Source: JAAUUE01 sp943370025
Lineage (GTDB): Bacteria; Cyanobacteriota; Cyanobacteriia; Cyanobacteriales; JAAUUE01
Assembly (NCBI GenBank): GCA_943370025.1
Contig: CALRPI020000020.1
Location: 1 to 64,000, forward strand
Reading direction: 5' to 3'
DNA: 64,000 bases
Positions 45,418-53,651 of this stretch are shown here, in pieces; within the stretch, counting starts at the first letter, position 1; every line of letters begins with the position of its first letter. Below the pieces are notes generated by a model. That model had not been told where the DNA came from. It was given only the letters and a program-made list of their open reading frames with translations, and ran no database searches. The position numbers and the translations under genes are program-made.

Positions 45418-45508
45418 AGTTAGTAGTCCTAGGGTAATGATTTCAGCCCCCGCAAAAAAATCTGAAAACATGATCTCTGTAGTGGCTTGATGGTAAACTG
45501 CCACCGTG

Positions 45509-45566
45509 AAATATGGTGATATTAACTATTATCCTATAAATATGGTGAAAATGACTATTATTCTTT
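45509..45566 (-). promoter_or_regulatory. 29-bp tandem repeat upstream of nadC
   Basis: AAATATGGTGATATTAACTA (45509) recurs as AAATATGGTGAAAATGACTA at 45538, a 29-base period with about six mismatches overall. Tandem near-repeats in a promoter are often operator sites. A repressor is not known from sequence, and none of the neighbours is an obvious NrtR or NadR. Confidence 0.4.
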
Positions 45567-45664
45567 AATCTTATCAAGGGTCAAATTCCCTGCCCCTTGG
45601 GGCGTTAGTATTGATACAAAAACTTGAGTTTGATAACCCGCCGCTTGCGGCGGGGTCGTTCATT

Positions 45665-45757
45665 TATAGCAACCGCCTAGGGGGTTGAGATGATTTTGGT
45701 TGTGTAACCCCCGCTTCGCGGGGGTTACACAACACAATCTGCTTGGCGACGGCTATA
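45665..45757 (+). repeat. MITE-like family C, copy 2
   Basis: TATAGCAACCGCC at the left and GGCGACGGCTATA at the right, with the hairpin GTGTAACCCCCGC/GCGGGGGTTACAC. Matches 10490-10574. Together with an adjacent GCCGCTTGCGGCGG hairpin (45643) it occupies most of the region between nadC and the next gene. Confidence 0.75.
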
Positions 45758-45860
45758 ATTCTCAGGAACCTGCCTCAATCTAGAGGTACGCAATTTGTTT
45801 CCCTAGAAATAATAGGATATGTAATTGAGTTGATAGATTATTCCTGATTCCTTGCTTATC

Positions 45861-47309
45861 ATGCCTAAAGTGCCTCGATCGCTCCCTCCAACCCCCATCT
45901 TGATTACATCGCCAAAGAATCAGGATTTGAGCCTTGAATCGATCGTGGGAGATTTGCCTCTCCATGATTTTGCGGTGGAAACTAGTCAGCGAGGGCAGGA
46001 TATTGCCACTATCTTTGAACAACATCCTCTCCTACCGGGGGTGATTTTGCTGGAGGAAGGTAGGTTTATTGGGATGATCTCTCGCCGGAGATTTTTGGAA
46101 TATCTCCTCCATCCCCAAGGACTAAAGCTATTTCTCAATCAGCCTCTGCGGGTGTTGTATAGCTATGCCCAAATTAGGAATCTCCTCGTCCCCTATAGCA
46201 CCACTATCCTAATTACAACTCAATTAGCCCTCCGTCGTTCTCCAGAACTACTAGGGGAACCGATCGTCATTCAAATGCCTCAAAATCCCTCAGCAGACCG
46301 AGCTAACTCCTCCCTCGCAAATCCTAGAGATACCTACTATTTATTAGACTTCCAAGAGTTGTACGTAGCCGATTGGCAAATTCGAGGGATTGAAGCTCAG
46401 GTGCGCTACGAACAAAATCAGGCGCAAATGATCCAGATCGAAAAGATGGCCAGTTTAGGTCGGCTAGTTGATGGTGTAGCCCACGAGATTTTGGATCCAG
46501 TTAACTTTATCTGGGGAAATCTTAATTATATTCATTTATATACTGAGCAACTGCTAGAGCTAATCCACGCCTATGAGAGGGAAACAATAACTACTCAAAC
46601 AACAGCAGGAAAATCAAATACAATTGCTGACCTGAAAGATAGTATTGAATTTGATTTTCTTCAATCCGATCTGCCCCGAACAGTTTCTAGTATTAAAAAT
46701 GGTGCCGATCGCTTAAAAAAATTAGTGACAAGTCTACAAAACTTCTGTCATCTTGATGATGTTTATCCAAAACCTGCTGACCTACACCAGTGTATTGATA
46801 GTATTTTGATTCTGCTGAAAAGTCGGCTGCAAAATGATATTGACATTGTTACTGACTATGGCTACCTACCCCCAGTTACTTGTTTTGTGGGACAGCTTAA
46901 TCAGGTATTTATTAATATTTTGGGTAATGCCGTAGATGTGCTGTTGAATAGTAGTGTCGATCGCCATGCTCAAGACCATCAGCTAGTGAATATTCAGCCT
47001 GCTACTATTACTATTACTACTAATGTTTATTCTGGAAAACAAATTCAGGCTGAGGTGGCTGATTCTCGCTGGGTTTCTATTTGTATTGCCCATAATGGTC
47101 CGGCTCTTTCGTCTGTGGGGAAACAGAAAATGCTTGATTCTTTTTCTAGCGATCGCCGCTATCTCAAGGAAACTAGTTTGGCTTTAAGCTACTGGATCAT
47201 TACGGCGAAACACGGAGGCAGGCTAGAGTTGCGATCGCCTAGGTCGGAAATTTCTACCAAGGAGATGCCCCTAGGCACTGAATTTGAGATTATTTTGCCC
47301 TTGGTTTAA
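45861..47309 (+). CDS. Degenerate orphan histidine kinase with N-terminal CBS-like segment
   Basis: 482 residues from the ATG at 45861 (a TTG at 45852 is also possible). The N-terminus (about 30-90) looks like part of a CBS pair, e.g. VILLEEGRFIGMISRRRFLEYLL. A coiled coil leads to the dimerisation helix with H208 in DGVAHEILDPVNFI; the usual HEINNP is HEILDP. HATPase_c: N box NQVFINILGNAVDVL is good, but G1 reads CIAHNGPA instead of DNG, and the G2 loop reads KETSLALSYWI where related kinases have GKGTGLGLAI. Loss of both glycine motifs suggests weak or absent ATP use; it could be a pseudokinase or scaffold. Alone; 92 bases after repeats. Confidence 0.82.
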   Translation: MPKVPRSLPPTPILITSPKNQDLSLESIVGDLPLHDFAVETSQRGQDIATIFEQHPLLPGVILLEEGRFIGMISRRRFLEYLLHPQGLKLFLNQPLRVLYSYAQIRNLLVPYSTTILITTQLALRRSPELLGEPIVIQMPQNPSADRANSSLANPRDTYYLLDFQELYVADWQIRGIEAQVRYEQNQAQMIQIEKMASLGRLVDGVAHEILDPVNFIWGNLNYIHLYTEQLLELIHAYERETITTQTTAGKSNTIADLKDSIEFDFLQSDLPRTVSSIKNGADRLKKLVTSLQNFCHLDDVYPKPADLHQCIDSILILLKSRLQNDIDIVTDYGYLPPVTCFVGQLNQVFINILGNAVDVLLNSSVDRHAQDHQLVNIQPATITITTNVYSGKQIQAEVADSRWVSICIAHNGPALSSVGKQKMLDSFSSDRRYLKETSLALSYWIITAKHGGRLELRSPRSEISTKEMPLGTEFEIILPLV

Positions 47310-47325
47310 TCAACCCCTCAAAAAG

Positions 47326-47362
47326 CCCAGTTTGGCGTGCGCGTCGCGCACGCCAAACTGGG
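47326..47362. terminator. Long perfect hairpin after the degenerate kinase gene
   Basis: CCCAGTTTGGCGTGCGCG and its exact complement, 18-base arms. It lies 16 bases after the stop codon and has no T-tract; it may be a terminator or a dispersed hairpin. Confidence 0.6.
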
Positions 47363-47495
47363 AACTATATATAGCCTTATCCCAAAGTGATACCATTTCG
47401 CCAAATACTTGATACAAATAAGATTCTGAATAACTTACTGTGTAAGGGTTTGAATCGAGAAAATGGTGAAACTATTTTCTCGATTTGCTATGAGG

Positions 47496-48689
47496 TTAAT
47501 CAGGAAGTTTGTATTGACCAACTATTTTTTTTGCAAATTCTGGGACATGGCTATCTAGTTTGGCTGGATAGTTACGCTTGGTGTAGAGATAGTTGCGGGT
47601 GAAGTGGGAATCGATCGAGAATCGGGCGTACTCCAAACCCTTTGGCCCAATCTTTTCGATGACCACGCCCATGAGTTTGGCAGCCCACATGGGCAGGGTT
47701 ACACCCTGATCGTAGGCGGGGATGCTCTGTTGGACGGCTTGACGGCGATCGCCCTGACTCATGACGGGTTGGGTTCGCAACTGGTCTTGCACCAAATCTA
47801 GCATCTCCTTCCCTGTATCATTCCGCACCACAATCCATTGCCAACCAAAGGGGGCACCCATATAGCCGACGACCAAATCTGCCAAACTGTTGACATAATC
47901 AAAACAACTCATGCAGGAAGGAGCAAAGACATCCTTGAGTTGATTGGTTTTCAGCCCAAAGAAGGGGACTTTTTCCTCGGAGCCATCTTCGTGCTTGAAG
48001 TGGACTTGGAAATCTTGCATAAATTCGTAGCTGACCACCGTAGAAGGCGATCGACTGGTGGTATCGAGAAACTTCTGCAATCCAGCGCGGGTGACATTAT
48101 CCACGCAGGGAGTACCCAGCACATAGAGTTTTTCTAAGCCTAGTTGTTTTTCCACTGCGCGTAATGCTTGGATTTGGCAGCCTACGCCAATCACCAAGAG
48201 GCGCTTCATCCCCGATTTTTCTACCTGTTCAAGGATGGAGAGGTTAGGGGACAGGGTGGGCTTATTCACACGGGCGGCAAGGATTTCTGCGGCAGTGCGG
48301 GCAATGATCGGCATAGGTTGGAAGCGATCGCTCTCGGTATTTTGTACACAAACTACACCTTCAACTAAACCGCCTTCTAGCATAGCAATGGCGATCGTAC
48401 TCACAATGCCTGTCCACTGAGCGCCGGGAATGGGTGTCAATTTCTGGGCTGCTATCATTTCTTGATGTACGCCAAAATATACGTCATTGGGTTGGTCAAG
48501 ATCCCGCGATCGACCGTGGCTCTGTACTTCTAGCTGAGGAATTTGTTGATTAATAAATGCACAAGCCTCTTTGACGTAGTGAATATAGTAGGTATCGCAA
48601 AGACCACATTCGCTACAAAGTTCCTTGGCGGGGCGGCGGCTAGAAGGCTTCAGGGCTTTAGATTTTTGATGGGGGCGCAAGGCAGTCAT
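47496..48689 (-). CDS. bciB: 3,8-divinyl (proto)chlorophyllide a 8-vinyl reductase, F420-hydrogenase beta family
   Basis: 397 residues, the length of cyanobacterial BciB. Flavin/iron-sulfur enzyme that reduces the C8 vinyl group in chlorophyll synthesis. N-terminal CSECGLCDTYYIHYVKEACAF supplies Cys ligands; the next are CVQNTESD and GVGCQIQALRA, and APSCMSCFDYVNSLADLVVG has the final CxxC. The C-terminus reads PKGLEYARFSIDSHFTRNYL. The family also includes 7-hydroxymethyl chlorophyll a reductase, but cyanobacteria without chlorophyll b use it as BciB. Monocistronic. Confidence 0.93.
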   Translation of the reverse strand: MTALRPHQKSKALKPSSRRPAKELCSECGLCDTYYIHYVKEACAFINQQIPQLEVQSHGRSRDLDQPNDVYFGVHQEMIAAQKLTPIPGAQWTGIVSTIAIAMLEGGLVEGVVCVQNTESDRFQPMPIIARTAAEILAARVNKPTLSPNLSILEQVEKSGMKRLLVIGVGCQIQALRAVEKQLGLEKLYVLGTPCVDNVTRAGLQKFLDTTSRSPSTVVSYEFMQDFQVHFKHEDGSEEKVPFFGLKTNQLKDVFAPSCMSCFDYVNSLADLVVGYMGAPFGWQWIVVRNDTGKEMLDLVQDQLRTQPVMSQGDRRQAVQQSIPAYDQGVTLPMWAAKLMGVVIEKIGPKGLEYARFSIDSHFTRNYLYTKRNYPAKLDSHVPEFAKKIVGQYKLPD

Positions 48690-48777
48690 ATTTAATTCTC
48701 AATTAATCCATCACTCTATTCTAAGGCTTCAAGTTCCCATCAAGTTCCCCAAAGACTTCCAATTGTCTAAAAGGTCA

Positions 48778-48888
48778 TTTACATCAGTTTGAGAGTGGGT
48801 TGCTGTAGCCACCCACTCTCAAACCTAATTTTGATAAGCATTTTATACAGTTGCATTGTGTCTCATTTGAACAAAAACTGCTGTATAA
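48778..48888 (-). repeat. MITE-like family A, copy 3
   Basis: Inverted relative to copies 1 and 2. TTTACATCAG at one end and CTGCTGTATAA at the other, with GAGAGTGGGTTGC/GCCACCCACTCTC hairpin and TCATTTGAACAAAAAC. Directly followed by family-E copy 2 and, 150 bases on, by a family-B copy. Confidence 0.75.
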
Positions 48889-48955
48889 GGCGGCTAGAAG
48901 GTCTGATTGCTCGCCCCCGGTGGAAGCGAAAAATCAGACTTGATAATAGCCTCTA
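48887..48955 (+). repeat. Hairpin repeat family E, copy 2
   Basis: AAGGCGGCTAGAAGGTCTGA then CGAAAAATCAGACTTGATAA, as in copy 1 at 35466-35539. It abuts a family-A element. Confidence 0.7.
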
Positions 48956-49101
48956 AATCCTGCTGGATAAACTCTCAAAGATGAACAGTTGGTTTTTATA
49001 CCCTAGTTGAGTTACTATTTTGTCAAGAACATGTTTAACATATATCAGAATGGGGTTTTAGACATGCTTTTTGATAAATACCTATTAATAACCTATTAAT
49101 A

Positions 49102-49191
49102 TATAGCCATCCTAAATGGGTTGAGAACAGCTTCCGGAGGAGGATTAGTTCCCAACCTTCTAAAATTCTAAACTCCATTAGGATCGCTATA
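49102..49191 (+). repeat. MITE-like family B, copy 2
   Basis: TATAGCCATCCTAAATGGGT at the left and CCATTAGGATCGCTATAG at the right, with GAGAACAGCTTCCGGAGGAG inside. The region 48690-49235 (546 bases) holds three repeat families in a row and no supported gene. Confidence 0.75.
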
Positions 49192-49235
49192 GGCTTAATA
49201 TAGATAAACACCTATTACTAATTAATAATAGAACT

Positions 49236-50195
49236 ATGGAAATCCTAGCGTACATTCACTCTGCTCAAGCCTCGGAAATTGATGCTAGTCAGCTTGATTG
49301 GCAACATCATCCTAGGCGCTTTCCTCCCTTGATCAATTGGGTGAGAATCCTCTCTATTCCTCTCACCTTCACAATGATTACTAACGCAACTAATGCCTTT
49401 GCTTTTCTACGCCGGGGTGATAGTGGACCCGAAGTTGTTCAGCTACAAAACCAACTCAAATCCCTAGGATATTTCCAAGCTCGATCGACTGGTTTCTTTG
49501 CCAGCCACACCCTAGAAGTGGTCACAAAGTTTCAAGCAGATCACGGACTTCCCCAAGATGGAATTGTCGGACAACAAACCCAATCAGCGATCGATGCGGT
49601 GCTGGGTAATCGATCGAGTGTTCCCAGTTCCACGAATAATGCCGTGAATAACCTCGACTCGGCGATCGTCGGGAATCTCACCCCCGGAACCACAGGAGTT
49701 GCCGTTAGTAAACTCCAAGATGATTTAAGGGTAGTTAGGTTCTACACAGCCGCTACTACAGGAATTTATGACAAAGAAACAGAAACAGCTGTCATTAATT
49801 TTCAAAAATCCCAAGAGCTGACTCCTGATGGCATTGCTGGACCAAAAACTTTAGCTGCCCTAGCTAAACTAATTAGTGCTGCTCTTAACACTTCCGGAAC
49901 TAGCTCTGTAACTAGTCCTGCAACTAGTTCTGCCAATCCTCCTAGTAGCCCAAGTAAAACCTTGGAATCGCGCGCCCCTCTTAATCCGACTGTCACGCTG
50001 CAATTAGACAGCCGTGGCGAAGATGTCCGGACTCTGCAAATGAAATTGGCTCAACTAGGCTACTACACTGGGGGGATTACGGGAGTTTTTGAAGATAAAA
50101 CCTATGAAGCGGTAGTTCGTTTCCAGAAAGACCGGGGGTTAAATGCTGATGGACTAGTCAAGGCAAATACTTGGGAAGAATTAGCCGCTCAGTAA
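49236..50195 (+). CDS. Peptidoglycan-binding protein with three PG_binding_1 domains
   Basis: 319 residues. An N-terminal cytoplasmic part of about 35 residues and a hydrophobic helix (about 36-57: ILSIPLTFTMITNATNAFAF) precede three PG_binding_1 modules: about 60-120 (GDSGPEVVQLQNQLKSLGYF), about 147-205 (GVAVSKLQDDLRVVRFY), and about 252-318 (GEDVRTLQMKLAQLGYYTGG). A Ser/Thr/Pro linker separates the last two. No catalytic domain, so it may act as an anchor or a cofactor for cell-wall enzymes. The ATG at 49236 has no clear ribosome site. pyrR begins 47 bases after it. Confidence 0.88.
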   Translation: MEILAYIHSAQASEIDASQLDWQHHPRRFPPLINWVRILSIPLTFTMITNATNAFAFLRRGDSGPEVVQLQNQLKSLGYFQARSTGFFASHTLEVVTKFQADHGLPQDGIVGQQTQSAIDAVLGNRSSVPSSTNNAVNNLDSAIVGNLTPGTTGVAVSKLQDDLRVVRFYTAATTGIYDKETETAVINFQKSQELTPDGIAGPKTLAALAKLISAALNTSGTSSVTSPATSSANPPSSPSKTLESRAPLNPTVTLQLDSRGEDVRTLQMKLAQLGYYTGGITGVFEDKTYEAVVRFQKDRGLNADGLVKANTWEELAAQ

Positions 50196-50242
50196 TCTAT
50201 GGCAAACCTAGCAATCTTTTTAACTCTAACCGGGGAGTCTGC

Positions 50243-50776
50243 ATGGCTACTACAGTCGAAATCCTCTCAGCAGAAGAAATACGTCGAACAGTCAATCGTC
50301 TGGCTTCCCAGATTGTCGAAAAATCACGGGATATTTCTCAATTAGTCCTCTTGGGTGTTCATACACGGGGAGTCCCTCTGGCGCACCTGCTGGCAAAACA
50401 GATTCATCTTCTAGAGGGGGTAGAAGTGGCAGTGGGGGCTTTAGATATTACTTTTTACCGAGATGATTTGGATCAAATTGGCTTGCGTACCCCGGCTAAG
50501 ACCGATATCGATTTTGATCTAGGAGGCAAGGTAGTCGTGTTGGTAGATGACGTGATCTATAAAGGCAGGACTATCCGGGCGGCATTAAATGCAGTGCATG
50601 AGTACGGGCGACCGGAAACAGTGTGGTTAGTGGTGCTGGTCGATCGCGGACATCGAGAGCTACCAATTCACCCTGACTTGATCGGCAAGCAATTACCCAC
50701 CGCCAAGGAGGAGCAGGTGAAGGTATATTTGGAGGCGATCGATGGTTACGATCGCGTGGAGCTAATCCGGGATTAG
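50243..50776 (+). CDS. pyrR: Bifunctional pyr operon regulator / uracil phosphoribosyltransferase
   Basis: 178 residues from the ATG at 50243, which follows GGGGAG; the earlier in-frame ATG (50171) overlaps the preceding gene. The PRPP motif is VVVLVDDVIYKGRTIRAALN. LGVHTRGVPLAHLLAKQI and LDITFYRDDL are typical of PyrR. PyrR makes UMP from uracil and PRPP and in many bacteria binds pyr mRNA to attenuate it; cyanobacterial PyrR targets are uncertain and no pyr gene is nearby. Confidence 0.93.
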   Translation: MATTVEILSAEEIRRTVNRLASQIVEKSRDISQLVLLGVHTRGVPLAHLLAKQIHLLEGVEVAVGALDITFYRDDLDQIGLRTPAKTDIDFDLGGKVVVLVDDVIYKGRTIRAALNAVHEYGRPETVWLVVLVDRGHRELPIHPDLIGKQLPTAKEEQVKVYLEAIDGYDRVELIRD

Positions 50777-50787
50777 TTACCCTTTTC

Positions 50788-51441
50788 CTAATTTAGACCC
50801 CTGTAGAGATTGTGATGAGTAATATATTCTCGGACTGGGGTGGGTAAGAGATGGTCTAGGGGTTGATGGTCTTGACAAGCTTGGCGGATCAGGCTGGAAG
50901 AAATATCGATCGCCTCCACCGGTAATAATTCCCAATTTATTTTGATGCCTTGGGATTGTAATTCTCTGGCTACTCGGTGCAGTGGCTCTAATTGATCCCG
51001 TCGATCTGTATTGTGATCTGTGTTTTCTAAATGTCTCCCAGCAACTAACCAAGTACATCTAGGCAAGAAAATCTCCCTGCCCTTCCAGCGAGGGAGAGTT
51101 AGAAAACTATCAACTCCTAGGATGCAAAACCAAGTACTAGCGGGGTAGAGTTTTTGCAGCAGACCAAAAGTATCGATCGCATAATCAGTATTGCCAGAAA
51201 AATGCCCCTGCCAGTGTGCTAAATCTGTCGGCAGACAAAACTGAGGATAGGGAGCGATCGCTAATTCCACCATCGACCAGCGTTGGGCGATCGTTGTCCT
51301 AGGGATTTTATGGGGTGGCAAAAGTTGGGGAACCCAAATAATTTCCTGCAAGCTATGGGTTTGTAGTGCTGCTTGGGCAATTTTTAAATGTCCCCAATGT
51401 ATTGGATCAAAAGTACCACCAAAAATCCCCCGTTTAATCAT
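50788..51441 (-). CDS. nadD: Nicotinate-nucleotide adenylyltransferase
   Basis: 217 residues from the ATG at 51441; a TTG three codons upstream would lie in a repeat. Joins NaMN with ATP to give deamido-NAD. GIFGGTFDPIHWGHLKIAQ is the nucleotidyltransferase (HxGH) motif; the ISSSLIRQA motif near the end (DISSSLIRQACQ) completes the site. Converges with pyrR with 11 bases between the stop codons. Together with nadB, nadA and nadC the window covers aspartate to deamido-NAD. Confidence 0.95.
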   Translation of the reverse strand: MIKRGIFGGTFDPIHWGHLKIAQAALQTHSLQEIIWVPQLLPPHKIPRTTIAQRWSMVELAIAPYPQFCLPTDLAHWQGHFSGNTDYAIDTFGLLQKLYPASTWFCILGVDSFLTLPRWKGREIFLPRCTWLVAGRHLENTDHNTDRRDQLEPLHRVARELQSQGIKINWELLPVEAIDISSSLIRQACQDHQPLDHLLPTPVREYITHHNLYRGLN

Positions 51442-51442
51442 A

Positions 51443-51545
51443 TATAGCAATCCTAAATGAGTTTAGAACTCAATCTCTATCGAAACCATTGGAACAAGGG
51501 GCTTAAGCCCCTTGTCTATTTTGATCTCAAGAAGGGTTGCTATAG
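51443..51545 (+). repeat. MITE-like family B, copy 3
   Basis: TATAGCAATCCTAAATGAGT at the left and GGGTTGCTATAG at the right, with a perfect CAAGGGGCTTAAGCCCCTTG hairpin in the middle. It abuts nadD's start codon. Confidence 0.75.
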
Positions 51546-51634
51546 CGATCCTAAATGGGTTGAGAACGGCTCCCACGGAGGGGGAGACGTTCTCAACCCT
51601 CTAAAATTCTAAATTCATTTAGGATAAATATAGC
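51541..51634 (+). repeat. MITE-like family B, copy 4
   Basis: TATAGCGATCCTAAATGGGT at the left and CATTTAGGATAAATATAGC at the right; the TATAG at 51541-51545 is shared with copy 3, so the two are joined head to tail. The remainder of the gap to murC (51635-52009) is AT-rich with no gene or strong repeat seen; it should hold the murC promoter. Confidence 0.8.
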
Positions 51635-52009
51635 TAAAAACAAGTTTGAGAGGCTATTTATCAATGACCTCTAATTTTAAGATTGTTACGTAATTTCCGA
51701 AAATATCCTGACACTCCCTGCTTGTTCTTGGTAGAGATTAAATACCGAAGACTCATGATTAACATAAACTGGAAGAAACTATCTGCTATCAGGTAATCTA
51801 CTCATAATTCGTGAATATCTAGGCTGAGTCTAGCCTGATAATTTTTAGGAAATTGATAACCAAAAGTAGGGTAATCGATCGCCAGTATATGGAAATCTTT
51901 GATGATTAGGCAGTTTCCTGTATTCTAAAAAATAATCTTTGGTATCATAACCCGTGTTACCAAAACACAATAGAAACTTATCTACTGTGGTGTTGTAAGG
52001 AGTTAATAT

Positions 52010-53473
52010 ATGGATCGCTTGGTGGATTTTAGTGGTCAACCATTTCATTTCATTGGAATCGGTGGCATTGGCATGTCGGCTTTAGCTTATGTTTTAGCTG
52101 AACATCGTTTACCTGTATCAGGTTCAGACCTAAAAATAACAAATATAACCCAGCGACTAGAGTCTGTGGGGGCGCATATATTTGTAGAGCAAGAACCGAA
52201 TAATCTCAACTTTTTTCAATCTGCTCAACTCACTAAAGATATTGATCAACGTTATTCCCCCCCTGATCCTGCCTCTGGTATCCAGTCTAGACTAGTCCCC
52301 CAAGTAATTTGTTCCACAGCTATTAACCCCAGTAACTTAGAATACCAAGCAGCCGTAGCCCTTGGCTACCCTATCTTTCACCGTTCAGACTTGTTAGCTG
52401 CTTTGATGGGAAACTATCAAAGTATTGCCGTGGCGGGAACCCATGGCAAGACTACTACAAGTAGTTTAATTGGCTATTTATTGCTAGAAGCAGAGCTAGA
52501 CCCGACCATTGTGGTGGGGGGAGAAGTGGATGCTTGGCAGGGCAATGCCCGCGTGGGGCAGGGGGCTTATCTGGTGGCAGAGGCTGACGAATCTGATGGT
52601 TCTCTAGTGAAGCTGGCAGCAACGATCGGCGTAATTACCAACATTGAGCTAGACCATCCAGATCACTACCACAGCCTCGAACAGGTAATTAATACCTTCC
52701 AAACTTTTGCTGACCAGTGCCAAACCATTGTTGCTTGTATAGACTGTCAACACATTACCAAAGAAATTAAACCCACTATTACCTATAGCCTAGACCCGAA
52801 ATCTGGGGCTGATTACACCGTCGATCAGGTGGAGTATAAATGCAACGGTACTACCGCTAGGGTGTGGGAACGAGGACAGATTTTGGGACAGCTACACTGT
52901 CCTTTGCTAGGAAAGCACAACCTGAGTAATGCCCTAGCGGCAATTGCCGTTGCCCGGAAAATCGGCTTAGATTGGCAAACCATTACCCAAGGAATAAATA
53001 AATTCACCGGTGCTAAACGTCGGTTTGAACTGAAGGGGGAAGTCAATAAAATTCGTTTTGTAGATGACTATGCCCACCACCCCAGTGAAATTGAAGCCAC
53101 TTTGGGTTCGGCAAGACTCCGGGTACAACCGGGGGAAAGGGTGATCGCGATCTTTCAGCCCCATCGCTACAGCCGGACTCAAACCTTCCTAGAAGAATTT
53201 GCCAAAGCTTTTACAGAAGCAGACTTAGTAATAGTCACAGATATCTATAGTGCAGGGGAAGTTAATGTGGTGGGGATGACTGGAGAAAAGCTGACTCAAG
53301 CGATCGCCAAGTATCACCCCCAAGTAATCTATCAGCCAACCCTAGAGGGAGTTAGTCAATTTCTCCGAGAGCATCTCCTGCCGGGAGACCTAGCTCTATT
53401 TCTCGGGGCGGGAAATCTCAACTCAGTAATTCCTAAATTAATCGACTCCTACCACTTGACCCTTACCAGTTGA
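52010..53473 (+). CDS. murC: UDP-N-acetylmuramate--L-alanine ligase
   Basis: 487 residues. Adds L-alanine to UDP-MurNAc in cytoplasmic peptidoglycan synthesis. N-terminal nucleotide fold FHFIGIGGIGMSALAYVLAE, ATP loop VAGTHGKTTTSSLIG, EADESDGSL, and the third domain with RFVDDYAHHPSEIEATL. An insertion of about 30 residues (about 65-95, QSAQLTKDIDQRYSPPDPASG) lies in the first domain. AAGGAGTTAATATATG gives a good start. It is followed by murB (178 bases). Confidence 0.96.
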   Translation: MDRLVDFSGQPFHFIGIGGIGMSALAYVLAEHRLPVSGSDLKITNITQRLESVGAHIFVEQEPNNLNFFQSAQLTKDIDQRYSPPDPASGIQSRLVPQVICSTAINPSNLEYQAAVALGYPIFHRSDLLAALMGNYQSIAVAGTHGKTTTSSLIGYLLLEAELDPTIVVGGEVDAWQGNARVGQGAYLVAEADESDGSLVKLAATIGVITNIELDHPDHYHSLEQVINTFQTFADQCQTIVACIDCQHITKEIKPTITYSLDPKSGADYTVDQVEYKCNGTTARVWERGQILGQLHCPLLGKHNLSNALAAIAVARKIGLDWQTITQGINKFTGAKRRFELKGEVNKIRFVDDYAHHPSEIEATLGSARLRVQPGERVIAIFQPHRYSRTQTFLEEFAKAFTEADLVIVTDIYSAGEVNVVGMTGEKLTQAIAKYHPQVIYQPTLEGVSQFLREHLLPGDLALFLGAGNLNSVIPKLIDSYHLTLTS

Positions 53474-53651
53474 TTAGGCAATCAGACTTTATGGAAACTT
53501 CTTAGATTCTTGATGAAATTTTTAAGAAATTCCTGCTAAAACTCTCTTAAAGTTTTCTTAAACTCTTCTCAAACTCTTGTGGTATTGCCCATCTGCATTT
53601 CATTCCTAACCAAACTTGGTCTATCAACCCCTAAGCAAAGAATCCAGTTTT

